Source of the DNA: Laguncularia racemosa
Lineage: Eukaryota > Streptophyta > Magnoliopsida > Myrtales > Combretaceae
Assembly (NCBI GenBank): GCA_037954665.1
Contig: JBBMOL010000097.1
Span: 186,001 to 250,000 of the forward strand
Length of the DNA: 64,000 bases
Reading direction: 5' to 3'
The notes beneath the pieces were generated by a model, which saw nothing but the letters and a program-made list of their open reading frames with translations, was not told where the DNA came from and did no database searches. The position numbers and the translations under genes are program-made. This document shows positions 22,401 to 33,214 of this stretch, piece after piece (the stretch's first letter is position 1; each line of letters begins with the position of its first letter).

Positions 22401-25400
22401 GTCACACTCATATTCTCTTGAGTGGTATTACGAAGTTTGGATCGGAGCTCAAATCGTTGAGAAGAATTTTCCATGTCTAAGTAGATCTCTTGGACATTAT
22501 CCCAGATTTCCTTAGCCGTCTCACAAAAGAGGTATGTTCTACCAATGCAGGGTTCCATCAAATTTATCAACCAAGCCATGACCATAGAGTTTTCGGCCTC
22601 CCATACTCTATACTCGTCCGATTCATGGTCTAGAATGGTGGTTGACCCGGTCACATATCCAAGTTTCCCTTTTCCTCTAATAACCAATTTCACGAATTGG
22701 AGCCATTCATGGAAGTTTGCTCCATTGAGTTTATGTTGGGTAATCTGCAACGTGTTTTGGTCTACTCCTACGAGCAAGATAGCCCTAAGATTCTGTCCTG
22801 GTAAAGTTGGGTGATCAAGTTACCTGAACTTCAGTTTTAGTCCAGGAGTGTTCTCAGGTTTCCCACTCATGTTTGGAGCAAGCTGGTCAATTTTTTATCT
22901 ACTAGAGCTCTGATACCATAATGATTTTAGGAAACAAATTTAGGGAGAAACTCTCATAAGTCATTTTTTACATTAGATGGAGTTAAATACATCTACAATG
23001 GAAATGGCATGTCCTACGGGCAAGGATAGTGCCCCTGAAAACAGATTAGATCAGATTTGATCTAATTTAAACAAATAAATATAAATCTTCTAGCTGATAA
23101 GAAAGAACAAAAAATATTAACTAAACTTTTCTACAAATTCTAAAATGTCTCATCAGCTAATAACTTTCAGCTGGTTTTCCCAATTCACTTTTGATGAACA
23201 GGAAGGCATTACAGCTCTTTGGACCGGAGTTGGACCCAATGTGGCACGAAATGCTATTATAAATGCTGCTGAGCTTGCCAGCTACGATCAAGTGAAACAG
23301 GTTAGTCAGTAGTTAAAAGCTGTTGTTTGTGGAGTTGTCCTTTGCAAGTCAATTATCTCAACTATAACTAAATTATGTATTTTCTTCACAGACAATTTTG
23401 AAAATTCCTGGCTTCACAGACAACGTTGTCACTCATCTCCTTGCTGGTCTTGGGGCAGGGTTTTTTGCTGTTTGTATTGGCTCTCCCGTTGATGTGGTAG
23501 GACATCAACTTTTCATATCTAAATGAATTTGATGTCTTTAGGTTCTACTACAATTTTCGCCCCTTATTTTTTGCTCAATCGATATATATTGCCTGGATTC
23601 AAATTCCCTTCTTATTATCTCATATAGAAACTGATAGGACTCTGTGTGTTCAATCTCCTATTTTGCATAATTATAAGAAACAGAGTAAGGATGGATCTTT
23701 GGATCCTCCACCTCAGTAATAATGCTGTGTTGGTGTTGATGCATTGGTGCTGGTTTGTGTTTTGTGTTGGGGTGTGTGTGTGTGTTGTGTGAAGGGTTGT
23801 GTTGGGTGTTGTGTTTTGTGTGGGTGGTCTGGTGAGTTTTTCATCTAGTTTAGTTGTTTTGTGGTTATTGCTGATGTGGAGTGGAGGTATGCAAAAAGAC
23901 ATTTTTCTGGTTCTTTCTTGGGAAAGTGAAAAGGCATTTTCTGGTTCATATCAATTGATATAACCTATCTGGAGATTATCTGTGAATGATATTTTAAGAG
24001 ATGCTATTAGGTAATAAATACAGTATTTTTAAGGAAACAAAAATATAAATATGAGTAGGAGAGAGAAGAGCAGCCAACAAATAAAAAAAAAATCGTGTTA
24101 ACAAGAGAGAGTGCCTCTTGATGAGCATGTTGCTCATGGACCTTCTTCATTGAAGGTATATCAAAGTTCGTAATTTTTCTTCTACAAAAATCAATAAACA
24201 AATAAAAAATAAAAATAAAAATAATAAATAATTTTTGTTATCGTAATTTTCTGGTTCATATCAAAAACACTATATCCTGTGCCCCACTGAGTGTTCAGTC
24301 CATTCATACTCTTAGGTATTGAGGTTTAAGTTGTTGGATTTATTTACTCAGTCTAGAAGACTTGGTTGTATGCAAACTGAAGGCATATATATTCCCTGTC
24401 ATCAAAACGAAGCCTGCTATAGAAACACATAATCTTGGAAAAGGTCATACGAAAGAATGATGAGTATACCTGTTAGACACATGATATGTCATGGGAAACA
24501 AATATCTTTTCATACAATCCATTTTCAATCATTACATAAGCGAAAATAATAAAATCATGTATCATTTTTTTAAATCTAAGAATTCTAGGTCAGCCCTGTG
24601 ATTAATATGATATACTCTATAATATTGCAAAGGAAGTATGTTTCACAAAATTATTTGTATGCATTGGCCATGTCATGTCCCAGGTCCTTAATATCTTGGT
24701 CAAATCTGTTGTCCCCATCCGTGCGTAACTTATATTCCTTTCTCTCTCTCTCTCTCTATCTCTATGAAAATTGCTATAATCAACTCAAAGCGATGATTGC
24801 TCTGATGTTTTTCTTTTGTTTGTTCTGTAATGACTTTGAGCAGTGATACACCATTTACAGGCTTAAAACACGCTCTTTCTGCTCAAACGATGTTGTGTTG
24901 ATATATTTTCTTTGGCAGGTTAAGTCAAGAATGATGGGAGATTCTGCTTATAAAAGCACCATTGACTGTTTTGTTAAGACCTTAAAGAATGACGTGAGTC
25001 CGTCTCTTTTACTTATATGTTGTTTCTTATCTCTCCATACCGTTGTTCTGGTATTATTTTAGTGGATATTGCTAAAGTTGTCACATGATTACTTAGATTT
25101 GTTTCAGTATAGATTCTTTGAATTTGAAGCTAAACATTAAGATTCACTTTGTTCACTAAATCCGAAAGATTTGATTTAGTATATGTATTGAATGAATACA
25201 GAATAGATGGCATATACCTCATTAGTCAATTAGTCCATCATTTTGAAAGGCATGCAAAATGAAATCCAACCTTTATTTGACAATCAAGTAGAAAAAACAG
25301 ATGAATTCTTCTTTTACCTAGCAGCTATTGTTAGCTGTAAATTATGCTTTTTCTTTACTTACCAGCTTACTATCGATTCATGCTGATGGTAAATCTTTAA

Positions 25401-26011
25401 TTAATGTAACAGCAACAAAATTTTTCACCTCCTCTCCATTGCTTCTATTTTTTTATGTCAAGTTTAGTTTTGAGTGAGCATCAATAGAATAGCTTCTGCT
25501 AAGTGAATGTGAAACCTCAAAAAAAGAAAAAAGCTATGCTAAAACCCACTATTACTTTTCATACAGGGACCCCTTGCTTTCTATAAGGGCTTTCTTCCAA
25601 ATTTTGGGAGGCTTGGATCTTGGAACGTGATTATGTTTTTGACATTAGAACAGGTATACATCAGAAGAGCCACTTTCACCTCTTGCTCATTTTTCATTCA
25701 TCTTCATGTTGTGTGTATTTTAGCCGGGGTTATTTGTACAACATATCTGCATGTTTTGGGAGACTTTTAAGTTGCTTGCAGGGTGGCAAAGGGATAAAGT
25801 ACTTACGAAGGACAATCTTGATACTCTTGTTCTTCTGGCCTCACTTTATATTCCATTTATTTCACAGTGCCTTCCATATTTATGTAATGGAACTTGCTTG
25901 TTAGGTGCTTGCAAATAAATATTTATATGCCCGGATGTTGTCGACCATGTCTTTATATTGTTTTTTCCTTTGCAGGCTAAGAAGTTTGTCAAAAGCATAG
26001 AATCATCTTGA
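16452..26011 (+). CDS. UCP1: Plant mitochondrial uncoupling protein (PUMP1/UCP1-type carrier), nine exons
   Basis: An inner-membrane carrier of the SLC25 family. Plant members of this type dissipate the proton gradient or exchange dicarboxylates and amino acids. Exons: 16452-16532, 17215-17433, 17541-17619, 17998-18131, 23202-23300, 23392-23496, 24919-24993, 25567-25653 and 25976-26011. All introns are GT-AG, and the frame is continuous from MVADGKKSD to a TGA, giving 304 residues (the Arabidopsis protein is about 306). The three carrier signatures are PLDTAK (32-37), PTDLVK (136-141) and PVDVVK (236-241). Other family blocks are LHRQCLFGGLRIGMYEP, RRYSGALNAYSTIVRQ, WTGVGPNVARNAIINAAELA and FYKGFLPNFGRLGSWNVIMF. 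No residue expected for folding is missing. Intron 4 (18132-23201) contains an antisense copia element. I chose the start by homology and by the single ATG in the leader. Confidence 0.95.
18172..18385 (-). repeat. 3' LTR of the intronic copia element
   Basis: 214 bp, about 91% identical to 22922-23135. On the - strand the expected TG start has become TT. The other end is TCA, directly followed by the AATTCTAA flank. Confidence 0.93.
18386..18396 (-). other. Polypurine tract of the intronic copia element
   Basis: TTGAGGGGGAG on the - strand, next to the 3' LTR. It fixes the orientation as -. Confidence 0.8.
18400..19860 (-). pseudogene. copia reverse transcriptase and RNase H pseudogene
   Basis: Reading on the - strand, the reverse transcriptase begins KKPVGSKWVISFKHRADGS (about 19800), with YKARLVTQGYTRTYGIDYEE and the first catalytic Asp in LDVKNTFLNGDL (about 19570). 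After a stop and a frame change comes the intact YVDD box at 19312-19323. Downstream are FFLGKEIARSKNGIVIYQRK (19044-19229), an RNase H region with QRLVGRLIYLSLT and HHILRYLKG, and a decayed tail to about 18410. At least six stops are present. Confidence 0.88.
19873..21800 (-). pseudogene. copia protease region and integrase pseudogene
   Basis: From 21709 down, a GKGKILIDNLKLKEVLFVPK block belongs to the region after the copia protease; I do not see a protease DSGA box. A pre-integrase segment (HECLGYLSFMYMKYL) follows at 21221-21460. The integrase core starts with LIHGDIWGPA and KWFVTFIDDHTQTYWVYLL, holding the first Asp. The second Asp (FRIDNGREY, about 20960) sits just after a frameshift between two overlapping frames. 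The Glu is kept in QQNGERKNRH, although two residues usually found before it are absent. The long frame 20943-19873 (356 codons) is the integrase C-terminal half and the linker to reverse transcriptase. Confidence 0.87.
21960..22870 (-). pseudogene. copia gag pseudogene
   Basis: The likely start is MSGKPENTPGLKLKF at 22870, broken by a stop after 16 codons and then a frame change. The capsid core (22777-22337) includes LNGANFHEWLQFVKLVIRGK and SVTECFNLLVELWQKVD, typical of the copia gag family. The nucleocapsid zinc knuckle CNICQKTNHTHNTC (22022-22063) is an intact CX2CX4HX4C. A stop and a frame change separate the two halves near 22310-22337. Confidence 0.85.
22907..22918 (-). other. Primer-binding site of the intronic copia element
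   Basis: TGGTATCAGAGC on the - strand, three bases inside the 5' LTR. It is a perfect match to the initiator methionine tRNA end used by most plant copia elements. Confidence 0.88.
22922..23135 (-). repeat. 5' LTR of the intronic copia element
   Basis: 214 bp. On the - strand it starts TGTAGAAAAG and ends TCA. It pairs with 18172-18385. Confidence 0.93.
23738..23830. repeat. GT-rich low-complexity tract in intron 6
   Basis: A run of TGTGT and GGGTGTTGTGTTTTG units within intron 6 (23497-24918) of the uncoupling-protein gene. It explains the Thr/Pro-rich open frame on the - strand here, which is not a gene. Confidence 0.7.
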
Positions 26012-26104
26012 GCTTGGAGGAGAAAGTGAACGCCATCTAATAACCTGCATTTTGCATGGAATAATTTCCACTATCAGCAGGCGATGAGCACATTTATAGA
26101 GATG

Positions 26105-26110
26105 AATAAA
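26105..26110 (+). terminator. Probable poly(A) signal of the uncoupling-protein gene
   Basis: AATAAA lies 94 bp after the stop codon, followed by T-rich DNA. It is the first canonical signal downstream, so a 3' UTR of roughly 120 nt or more is likely. Confidence 0.45.
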
Positions 26111-26844
26111 TTCCTCAATTTTGAATTAGTTATTTAATTTTTCCGACTGATGGAACACTGTGCGGAAACATTTGTTTTACTAGGATTCTGGATTGAGATT
26201 GATTTTGAGGACCATATTTTCTTTCGTATATATATTGATTATCAAGTTGGCCTATGTTAAATGGATCAGAGGAGGTGGTGAGCCATGTTTTTCATGAACA
26301 TCGAGAGGATAGGTTAACCGGGGCTCTCAGATTATGATTCCGTGTTTTTGCATTTACTAATTTTAGAGGCTTGGATGTCTCTACAATTATAGTTAAGAGA
26401 GTATTCAGAAGTGAGAGGATAAGAAACAAGAGGGACTTTAGCTTGGGAACAATTATTTGATTCCCCTCTTTATCTCCATGGAAACATTCCATATTTAGTT
26501 ATATCTTACATGTAAAATAGCTACTTTACGTGGCAGCAATATCCTCTTCACCATGTAATAGTTGTTATAGCCCTTAGGCCGCATAGCTTTGATCATTGTT
26601 CTCTTATTGAGATAGAATCCCTCTTGTTTATTTATATTTAAAAAAAAGAAGAAGGAAGAAGAAGTGTAGTTAAAAATATAGAATAGCGTAGAACTTTCCC
26701 TATTTCTTCAAAAATACCATCCTTCCTGGTTCCACATTCCCTAACCTAGATATTTGATCTTCTTCAATCCCTTACTTGATCGCCTTTTTCAGCTTCATTC
26801 ATATTAGACTCGTGCCACATACACCGTTACTATCATGTTTATAC

Positions 26845-27305
26845 GGAAAAATTACACTTAATCATTAATTTTTCCATATTTTTCTATTTAAATCATTAAG
26901 TTTTTTTCTTTACTTAAATTCTTAGTATTTTTAAAACCTTACTAAAAGAAGATTTTTATCAAATCTATTAAAATTTCTGTCTACTCATGACACGTATTAA
27001 CCTTAAATTGATTCATAATAATTAAATTAATAAAATGATAACATTACATATATTTATTTATATAATACAATAAAAAATATAAAAATAATAATTTAAAGTA
27101 AGAAAATGAGTTGATAAATCTGTATGCACTCTAACCATCTTAACCAATAAGTCTAAAGCTAATACATATGTAAGATAAATAAAAAATTTAATGTATTAAA
27201 TGAAACTCTTATTTTTATAAAGTATTCAAATTAAAAGAAAAAAATGGAAGCCTAAATAAAAAAAAAAGTACATAAATATTAGGGATTAAAAGTATACTTA
27301 TCCCT
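26845..27305. mobile_element. MITE-like inverted-repeat sequence (putative)
   Basis: The left end reads AAAATTACACTTAATCATTA and continues T-rich. The reverse complement of the right end (GTATACTTTTAATCCCTAAT) is a degenerate match over about 60 bp. The inside is AT-rich and non-coding. Inverted ends of this type, built on a CACTTAATCCCTAA theme, are common in plant non-autonomous DNA transposons. I could not fix the target duplication. Confidence 0.4.
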
Positions 27306-30300
27306 ATTTTCACAATTGTTGATAAACCATTTCGGATGTGGGCATAAGCTTAATCTAAGCCCATATTTAATTTCACACAAAAAGCTTGATCATAAGCCCA
27401 AATGAAATCTTGGCCTTTCTTACCCAGGGCCTCTTGACCTAGTCAACTATAAATATGACTCATTACAAAGTAAGTTGCCCATTCTCTCACTACTTAAATA
27501 CCCTAAATGTGTAGCTATAAATATGCCTCACGCTCTTCAAGAATAACCGCATATCAATGTTACTTATAAATACTCAAAACTATCTACTAGTAAAAGCATT
27601 GAAACCTTTCAACTTCTTAACTATGTTTTCAACTATTTCTTTACTCTCATGTAGCATTCTGACTTGAGAATCAAAATAGTAACACTAGACAACCCCAATA
27701 CTCTTATAACTCATACTCTCCTTATGCTTTGCAGGTTCACTTACCTCTCCATTGAAACCACTAACAATATTCGTTCTTTTTTTCTATCATGCTCCATTCT
27801 GTAAACCTTAGAAAATTCCAAATCAAGAATTAGTACGAAGAAAAATCTCAAAGAAATACATCATAAAGCAAATAAGAAAACCCAACTACAAAATTTAGAT
27901 TTTCTTTGCAATACGTGAACCAACTAATGTAACCATATCCAAGAAATTCAAAACCTAGCCAGACCCGATGATAAGACCTCGCCTTAGGAGCCCTAAACTT
28001 GAATTTGGATGTTCAAAAAGCCCAAATTCAATTCCCAAATTCTTATAAACAACCGTTGATATTAGGAATTCCTTTGGAACCAAGAACAACCAACGTCGAG
28101 CTCAAAAAAACTTAAGATTCGATCCGAATGAAATCGAAACTCAAACAACAATGAACTACCCCATAGTTAGCCTAAAGAAGCCCAAAATCTTAATCAAAAG
28201 CAACTCTATAAAACAATCAAATTGGGCGAAATAAAAATTAGAAAACATAACCCTTAACAATTCTTAGAAGTGGCGTGTCAAGGGAAAGGAATATAACCAC
28301 ATTTGAGCCACCAATGCTCTAATCTAAAGCCCAAATTTGACTTGAAATTTCCCCCATCCAAGCCCTAAATAAAGCTCAATTAACCATGAGAAAACAAGGA
28401 AAAAACTCAACCCAAAGCAAGCCCCAATTTGCCCTTGCTCTAGGTGAACCACCAGTTGGACAACTAAGGGATTAAATGGAGATATAACTAGGATTAGTCT
28501 AACCAAATGATATAGCAACTAGGAACTAACTAAATAGGAGCCTAAGGGAGACAAACATAATGCCTAATCACCCTAAATGGCAGATATGCTCCCCAAGATG
28601 TAACCTTTTATCCAATGGATAATACTATTAACCACTAACACATGCTAAAGACCAAAGGAAAATTCCCTCCCAAATTAGCTGCCAAATCTTTTGATTTTAC
28701 ACCCTCAAAGACCCCTCACGTGGCCCCTCTATTTAGAGAAAGATCCCTTCAAACATCCTCAACCAAAGCTCCATAAACACCCTCAAACATTCAAGAAAAA
28801 TCGCAGAAGGATTGCCCCTAAAAACAGTAATGTTCCAATGATTTTCGCCAAGTTTTTTCTTCTAATTTTGTCACTCTTGGACTTCCTCATAAAGCCCCTA
28901 GCATTCTCAAGCATTAGTATAAGAAAACCACTCCCAAGAACCACCCAAAAACCCTAAGTAAAAGCTTAAAAAATCGCATCCTTGTCCCCTATTCTTCCCA
29001 GTTGCACCCTTACTACATCTACCCACAAATCACACACCAAACAACCTCCAATCAAGCTCATTTTTGGTATTATCTACAACACTTAAGAGGCTATTAGGAG
29101 GGCTAAAGACCTTAAGAAAATCAAAGCCCAAAGCCACTTCAAGAAGTGGGAAAAGATAGGAGAATTCCAACTAGCGCATAGGATCCTTGCATCATAGGTG
29201 ATGTAGTTCTATTTTCTTTTCTTTTTCCTTGTATTAATTCTATTCCACAACTTAGAACAGCCTCATGTTACTTAGTTTTATAATTTCCCATGTATATTAG
29301 AATATATTTAGCTTAGAAAAAGAAAAAGAAATGCAATTCCTCTTCTTTAGGTGTAAACTATGGAACACCATCCTTCTTTTGGCTTATATGTTAGAATTTG
29401 TAGAAAACCAATAAGAATCAGAAATTGGAGATTCTTGACACTTCTGGAAACCTAAGCTAAGGGGCTAACCAAGTGTATTTTTGACCCACTTCATGCTTCT
29501 TAGATCATAAGGAAAGGAAAGGCCCTTTTGTAGAAAGAAATTTAGAGAAAAAGGTGAAACATATCCAAAAATCTCAAACCATAACTAAGGACTAATTAAA
29601 CTTGGGAATCTCTTCATTTCCATAACCTAAAGACGCCAAGACATCAATAGAAAAAGTTTGGAATTAAAAATCTTAAAAGAAAACATAAAACTAACACCAA
29701 CTAGATAGAAAAAGTGAAACCGAAGCCTTTGGAAAGACTAAACGAAATTCTTGAACCAACTTCAAGAAATTTCAAAAAGGAACAAAGCATCCACACGCCA
29801 TTTTAAGCCCTAAACACACTCCTAGAGATCAAAGTAGAATTCTCTTGGGTTGCTAGGTCAAATTAGATAGAAATGGAACCTCAGACAAAATATAAACTAG
29901 GCATACCCGATCTACCCAATTCGTGATGCAACCTCTGAAGTCCAAATGATTAAAATGAAAAGAACATTCAAAGCCCTTTAAAACCACTATAAATACGCAA
30001 AAAACATATTTAAAACGAAAAAGTTACAAAGAAAATACTAAAACCGGCAAAACTAACAAAATTAACCAAACTAGTGTATGTTAGTTTTGATCCCAACTCA
30101 TACGAGTATTTTGTCTTGTCAGGTAATGCACTATTCAAGGATGATCTGCCTCCTGACTACTACAATTGGGACCACATGGTTGGGTGAGTGACAATCCGAT
30201 GATTACTGTTCCTTGCTTGTGCTTGTAGTTAGCGCACCCGTGTATCTATAAATATCTGACATGTGAATTAGCTTTGTATGCGGGGGTCAATTAGGTTCTT

Positions 30301-31420
30301 GTGTGTGCTTGAATGTTATGATTGAGTGTTAATCTAAATTAATATACTCAGCTAATTGACAATTGCTTTTCCCCTGCATTTAGATTGTAGAAATTTCAAT
30401 TATCTATATAAATTGCCATGAAAGCCAAATAAACTGACTTAAGATTATTCGACCGTAAATATAACGAATCATGCATCATAGAGTCCTGCATGTAAGAAGG
30501 TCATCAGCATCTCATGGTGGTACGGAAAGGCCCCATAGAGGACACACTCTGTGGGCAACCTTTGTCTCGACCTTTAGGAACTAAATGGAACACAGGAAAT
30601 GTCGCCTTTTGATTAAGACCTAAGAATTTCCTAGTCTGAGGATTCATCGCTTAAGGGTGATTGACTTGCAAGTCTTTTACGATCTATACCTCATGAAGGG
30701 CTTAGTATGATATACATATGTATTTTCAAGTTGTGAAAGTACACTTCAAAAGTATATATAGGACTTTATAGATTATCTCAAAAGATAGCCCGAGGTCACT
30801 AAAGCCTAGAGCCAACATGTAGTTCGTGATTTCCTAACCCCTGGCAACGAAAGGCATAAATCCATATTGTATGTGGTGTTTGGTAAACTATGTATATTGT
30901 TACATTCATGTGATTTGCTCATGCATGGCATATGTGAATTAAATGACCTGCTCATTATTTACTTGTTTATTCAATAAGAAGATTTAGCTCACTAAGCTTT
31001 ATAGCTTACATCCCCACAAACTTTCTTTATTGCAGGCACCTACCTGGTTAGAACCTAGCCGCTAAATGCCAAGGAGCCGTAAGGAGTGGAGTAGAAAGAT
31101 CACTTTTATAGATATATTTAATCTAAGTTCTAATTTTAATTTCATATATATAACCTAAACTAATATGTAATAAGATTATTAATCCTTAAATCTACTATTA
31201 TGTACCTATGGACTTTATAAAATGCTGCTAGTCTAAATTATTATGTATTTATCAATTTCTTAAAAAATGTTAAACCCTAAGTTGGAAATTTTAGATGTAA
31301 ATATGCCTTGTATTTTAAGGTAAACTCTTGAACAACAGAGAGGTTATCCCTAGGTTTCCGTACAATGTACGGCAAAAACTATACATCCTAAGGGTCTATA
31401 AGGCATGACACATTCAATCT
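27306..31420 (+). repeat. Probable decayed retrotransposon LTR sequence (unclassified)
   Basis: No gene is supported. The stretch has features of a long plant LTR in + orientation: two CTATAAATATG boxes (about 27449 and 27513), a long pyrimidine/purine-biased transcribed part, and near 30970-31040 a GCTCACTAAGCTTTATAGCTT stretch followed by a T-rich run and TTGCAGGCACC. That last feature resembles the U5-proximal pattern of the chromovirus LTR in this window. I did not find a second copy, so this could be a solo LTR or debris. Boundaries are approximate. Confidence 0.35.
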
Positions 31421-33214
31421 ACCAAATATGATATAGCATGCAAATAGCTTTGTCTAATTCTAGATGACCTCTCACCAAAAACTATTTGATATTGCAATGT
31501 AAACTTCAAGCATAATTTTAGAGGGAAATTCACATTGATTGCACTAAAAATAAACTTAAACTAATGAAAGAGGTGCAATTCATAGCTCACATGAACAATT
31601 TTACATTCTATTTATTTTCTAAAATGAAATAAACTAAAAAATGAAAAATTATATCTTAAAAATAACTATTATCAAAAATAGATAAAGAATTTTTATTACA
31701 ATAGTTACTAGTAATTTTTTATTGTAGATATTACTCATTTAAATGCTATACCTTATTAATTACAATATTAACCTAAAAACACAAGTAAAAATTACCTATT
31801 TATTTATATTAATTATTAATCATAATATTAATAAGGATATTATATTTAAACTTTTTTATTTTTGCTACAAATGAAATAAAAAATATAAAAATCTCAAGAA
31901 TTAAAATTCCTTCATTTTTCCAAATAAATAAAATAATACACAACAAAAAAAAACTACTCTATTATCTCTAAGTAAACATATTGCTAATGTTGATGAATTA
32001 CCTTTTATTAACTATACAAAAGACAGTTTATTACATATAATAACCTGAATTTCAAATCTTTGATATGCATTTCTTTTTAAGATTTTATTGTACTATATCT
32101 TTCCAAATCTCTCTTTCTTGTACATAGTTGCTATTAATCTCTCAGTTTCACCTCATGCATGACCAAAATCAAAAGCATATTTTGTTTCTGAAAAATCCTG
32201 ATGGCCTGACAGTAAGAATTTCATTTTTTTTTTTTCCCTTCCAAACACAAAACGATGCCTGGTATGCACAAATTCCTGCAATTCTTTAAAGAAAGCTCTC
32301 CAAGTGATATTTGGAAATTGGGTGAAAATCTTCTCAAAAGCTCTCAAGACATTTTCACTAGTCAATACACATAGCAGTCATACAATGATGCAGGCATTTC
32401 CGAAAGTTACATAACATGAACAGCTCGCATGCCAAGTTATCGACTTAGCACTTGATGGAGCAAGCACAAATTTCCCTTCAACTTTATACATGCCGTTCTT
32501 CGCCAAAATACACAATAACCCTTTTCTTGCCGGTTGATCATCAGACAAGCTGTTTCAAAATGCACAAGTGTACTTTAATTTGATTAAATGGTCTAGAAGT
32601 GCACTGGTTACTTTGTGCTAAAGTAATGGAATTCATAACTTTGGTATCAACATGGAATGCAAGTATACAAGTTTCTTAGGCATTATCAACCATGAAAAGG
32701 AAACCAAATCAAACCGAAATTTCGGTTTTCCAGTTTTCCTACTTGGTTTCAATTGGTATTTTCCCAAACTGGAAATTCAGTTTATAAATCCTCCAAACGA
32801 GACCTAATCAAAGCTTTCATTATAAAAAATTTAGGATATAAAATATGTATAAAGTAAATCCCCATACCCCTTTACCTTACACCATATACTGCTCCCCACC
32901 CTCCCATCTCTCAAAATGCCAATCATATATTAATTTTCTCGATCTCTCATCTCACTCAATCCCAGAGTAGCCTAACAACATCATGGGTATTAAAATAAAT
33001 GAAAGTAAAATGAGAATATATATATATATAAGCTATAATACTGAGCACCAAGTTCACAACCAGCCGCTGTGAATTAATTTTTGAATACAAGCAAACAAAT
33101 CTTGATCGGAAAAACATAATATCAATAGAGCAAGAAAAGGAGTGCATACCATCGGGCACAAAATGGTATCAAAATGCTTTTGGTTACGTTCGACTGGTTA
33201 CTCAGACCAGAAGC
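31421..33214. other. AT-rich intergenic DNA downstream of the CDCA7-like gene
   Basis: No gene is supported. The part nearest 33214 should hold the 3' UTR of the - strand CDCA7-like gene. A 70-codon - strand frame at 32153-32365 has no recognisable domain. A perfect 18-bp palindrome lies at 32711-32728. Confidence 0.45.

Larger units (their letters stand above)
18172..23135 (-). mobile_element. Ty1/copia LTR retrotransposon inside intron 4 of the uncoupling-protein gene
   Basis: A compact element of 4964 bp in the orientation opposite to the host gene. Its 214-bp LTRs (18172-18385 and 22922-23135) differ at about 20 positions, so it is about 9% diverged. A primer-binding site lies beside the right LTR and a purine tract beside the left, both on the - strand. 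The order gag, protease region, integrase, reverse transcriptase, RNase H is that of Ty1/copia. The flanks carry AATTCTAA on both sides. Removing the element and one flank copy leaves an intron of about 98 bp. Frameshifts and stops show it cannot move by itself. Confidence 0.95.

Noticed and set aside
23615..23902. 95-codon - strand Thr/His-rich frame
   Set aside because: Product of the GT-rich tract inside intron 6 of the uncoupling-protein gene.
32153..32365. 70-codon - strand frame downstream of the CDCA7-like gene
   Set aside because: Starts with Met and has balanced composition, but no splice link, domain or promoter could be shown.
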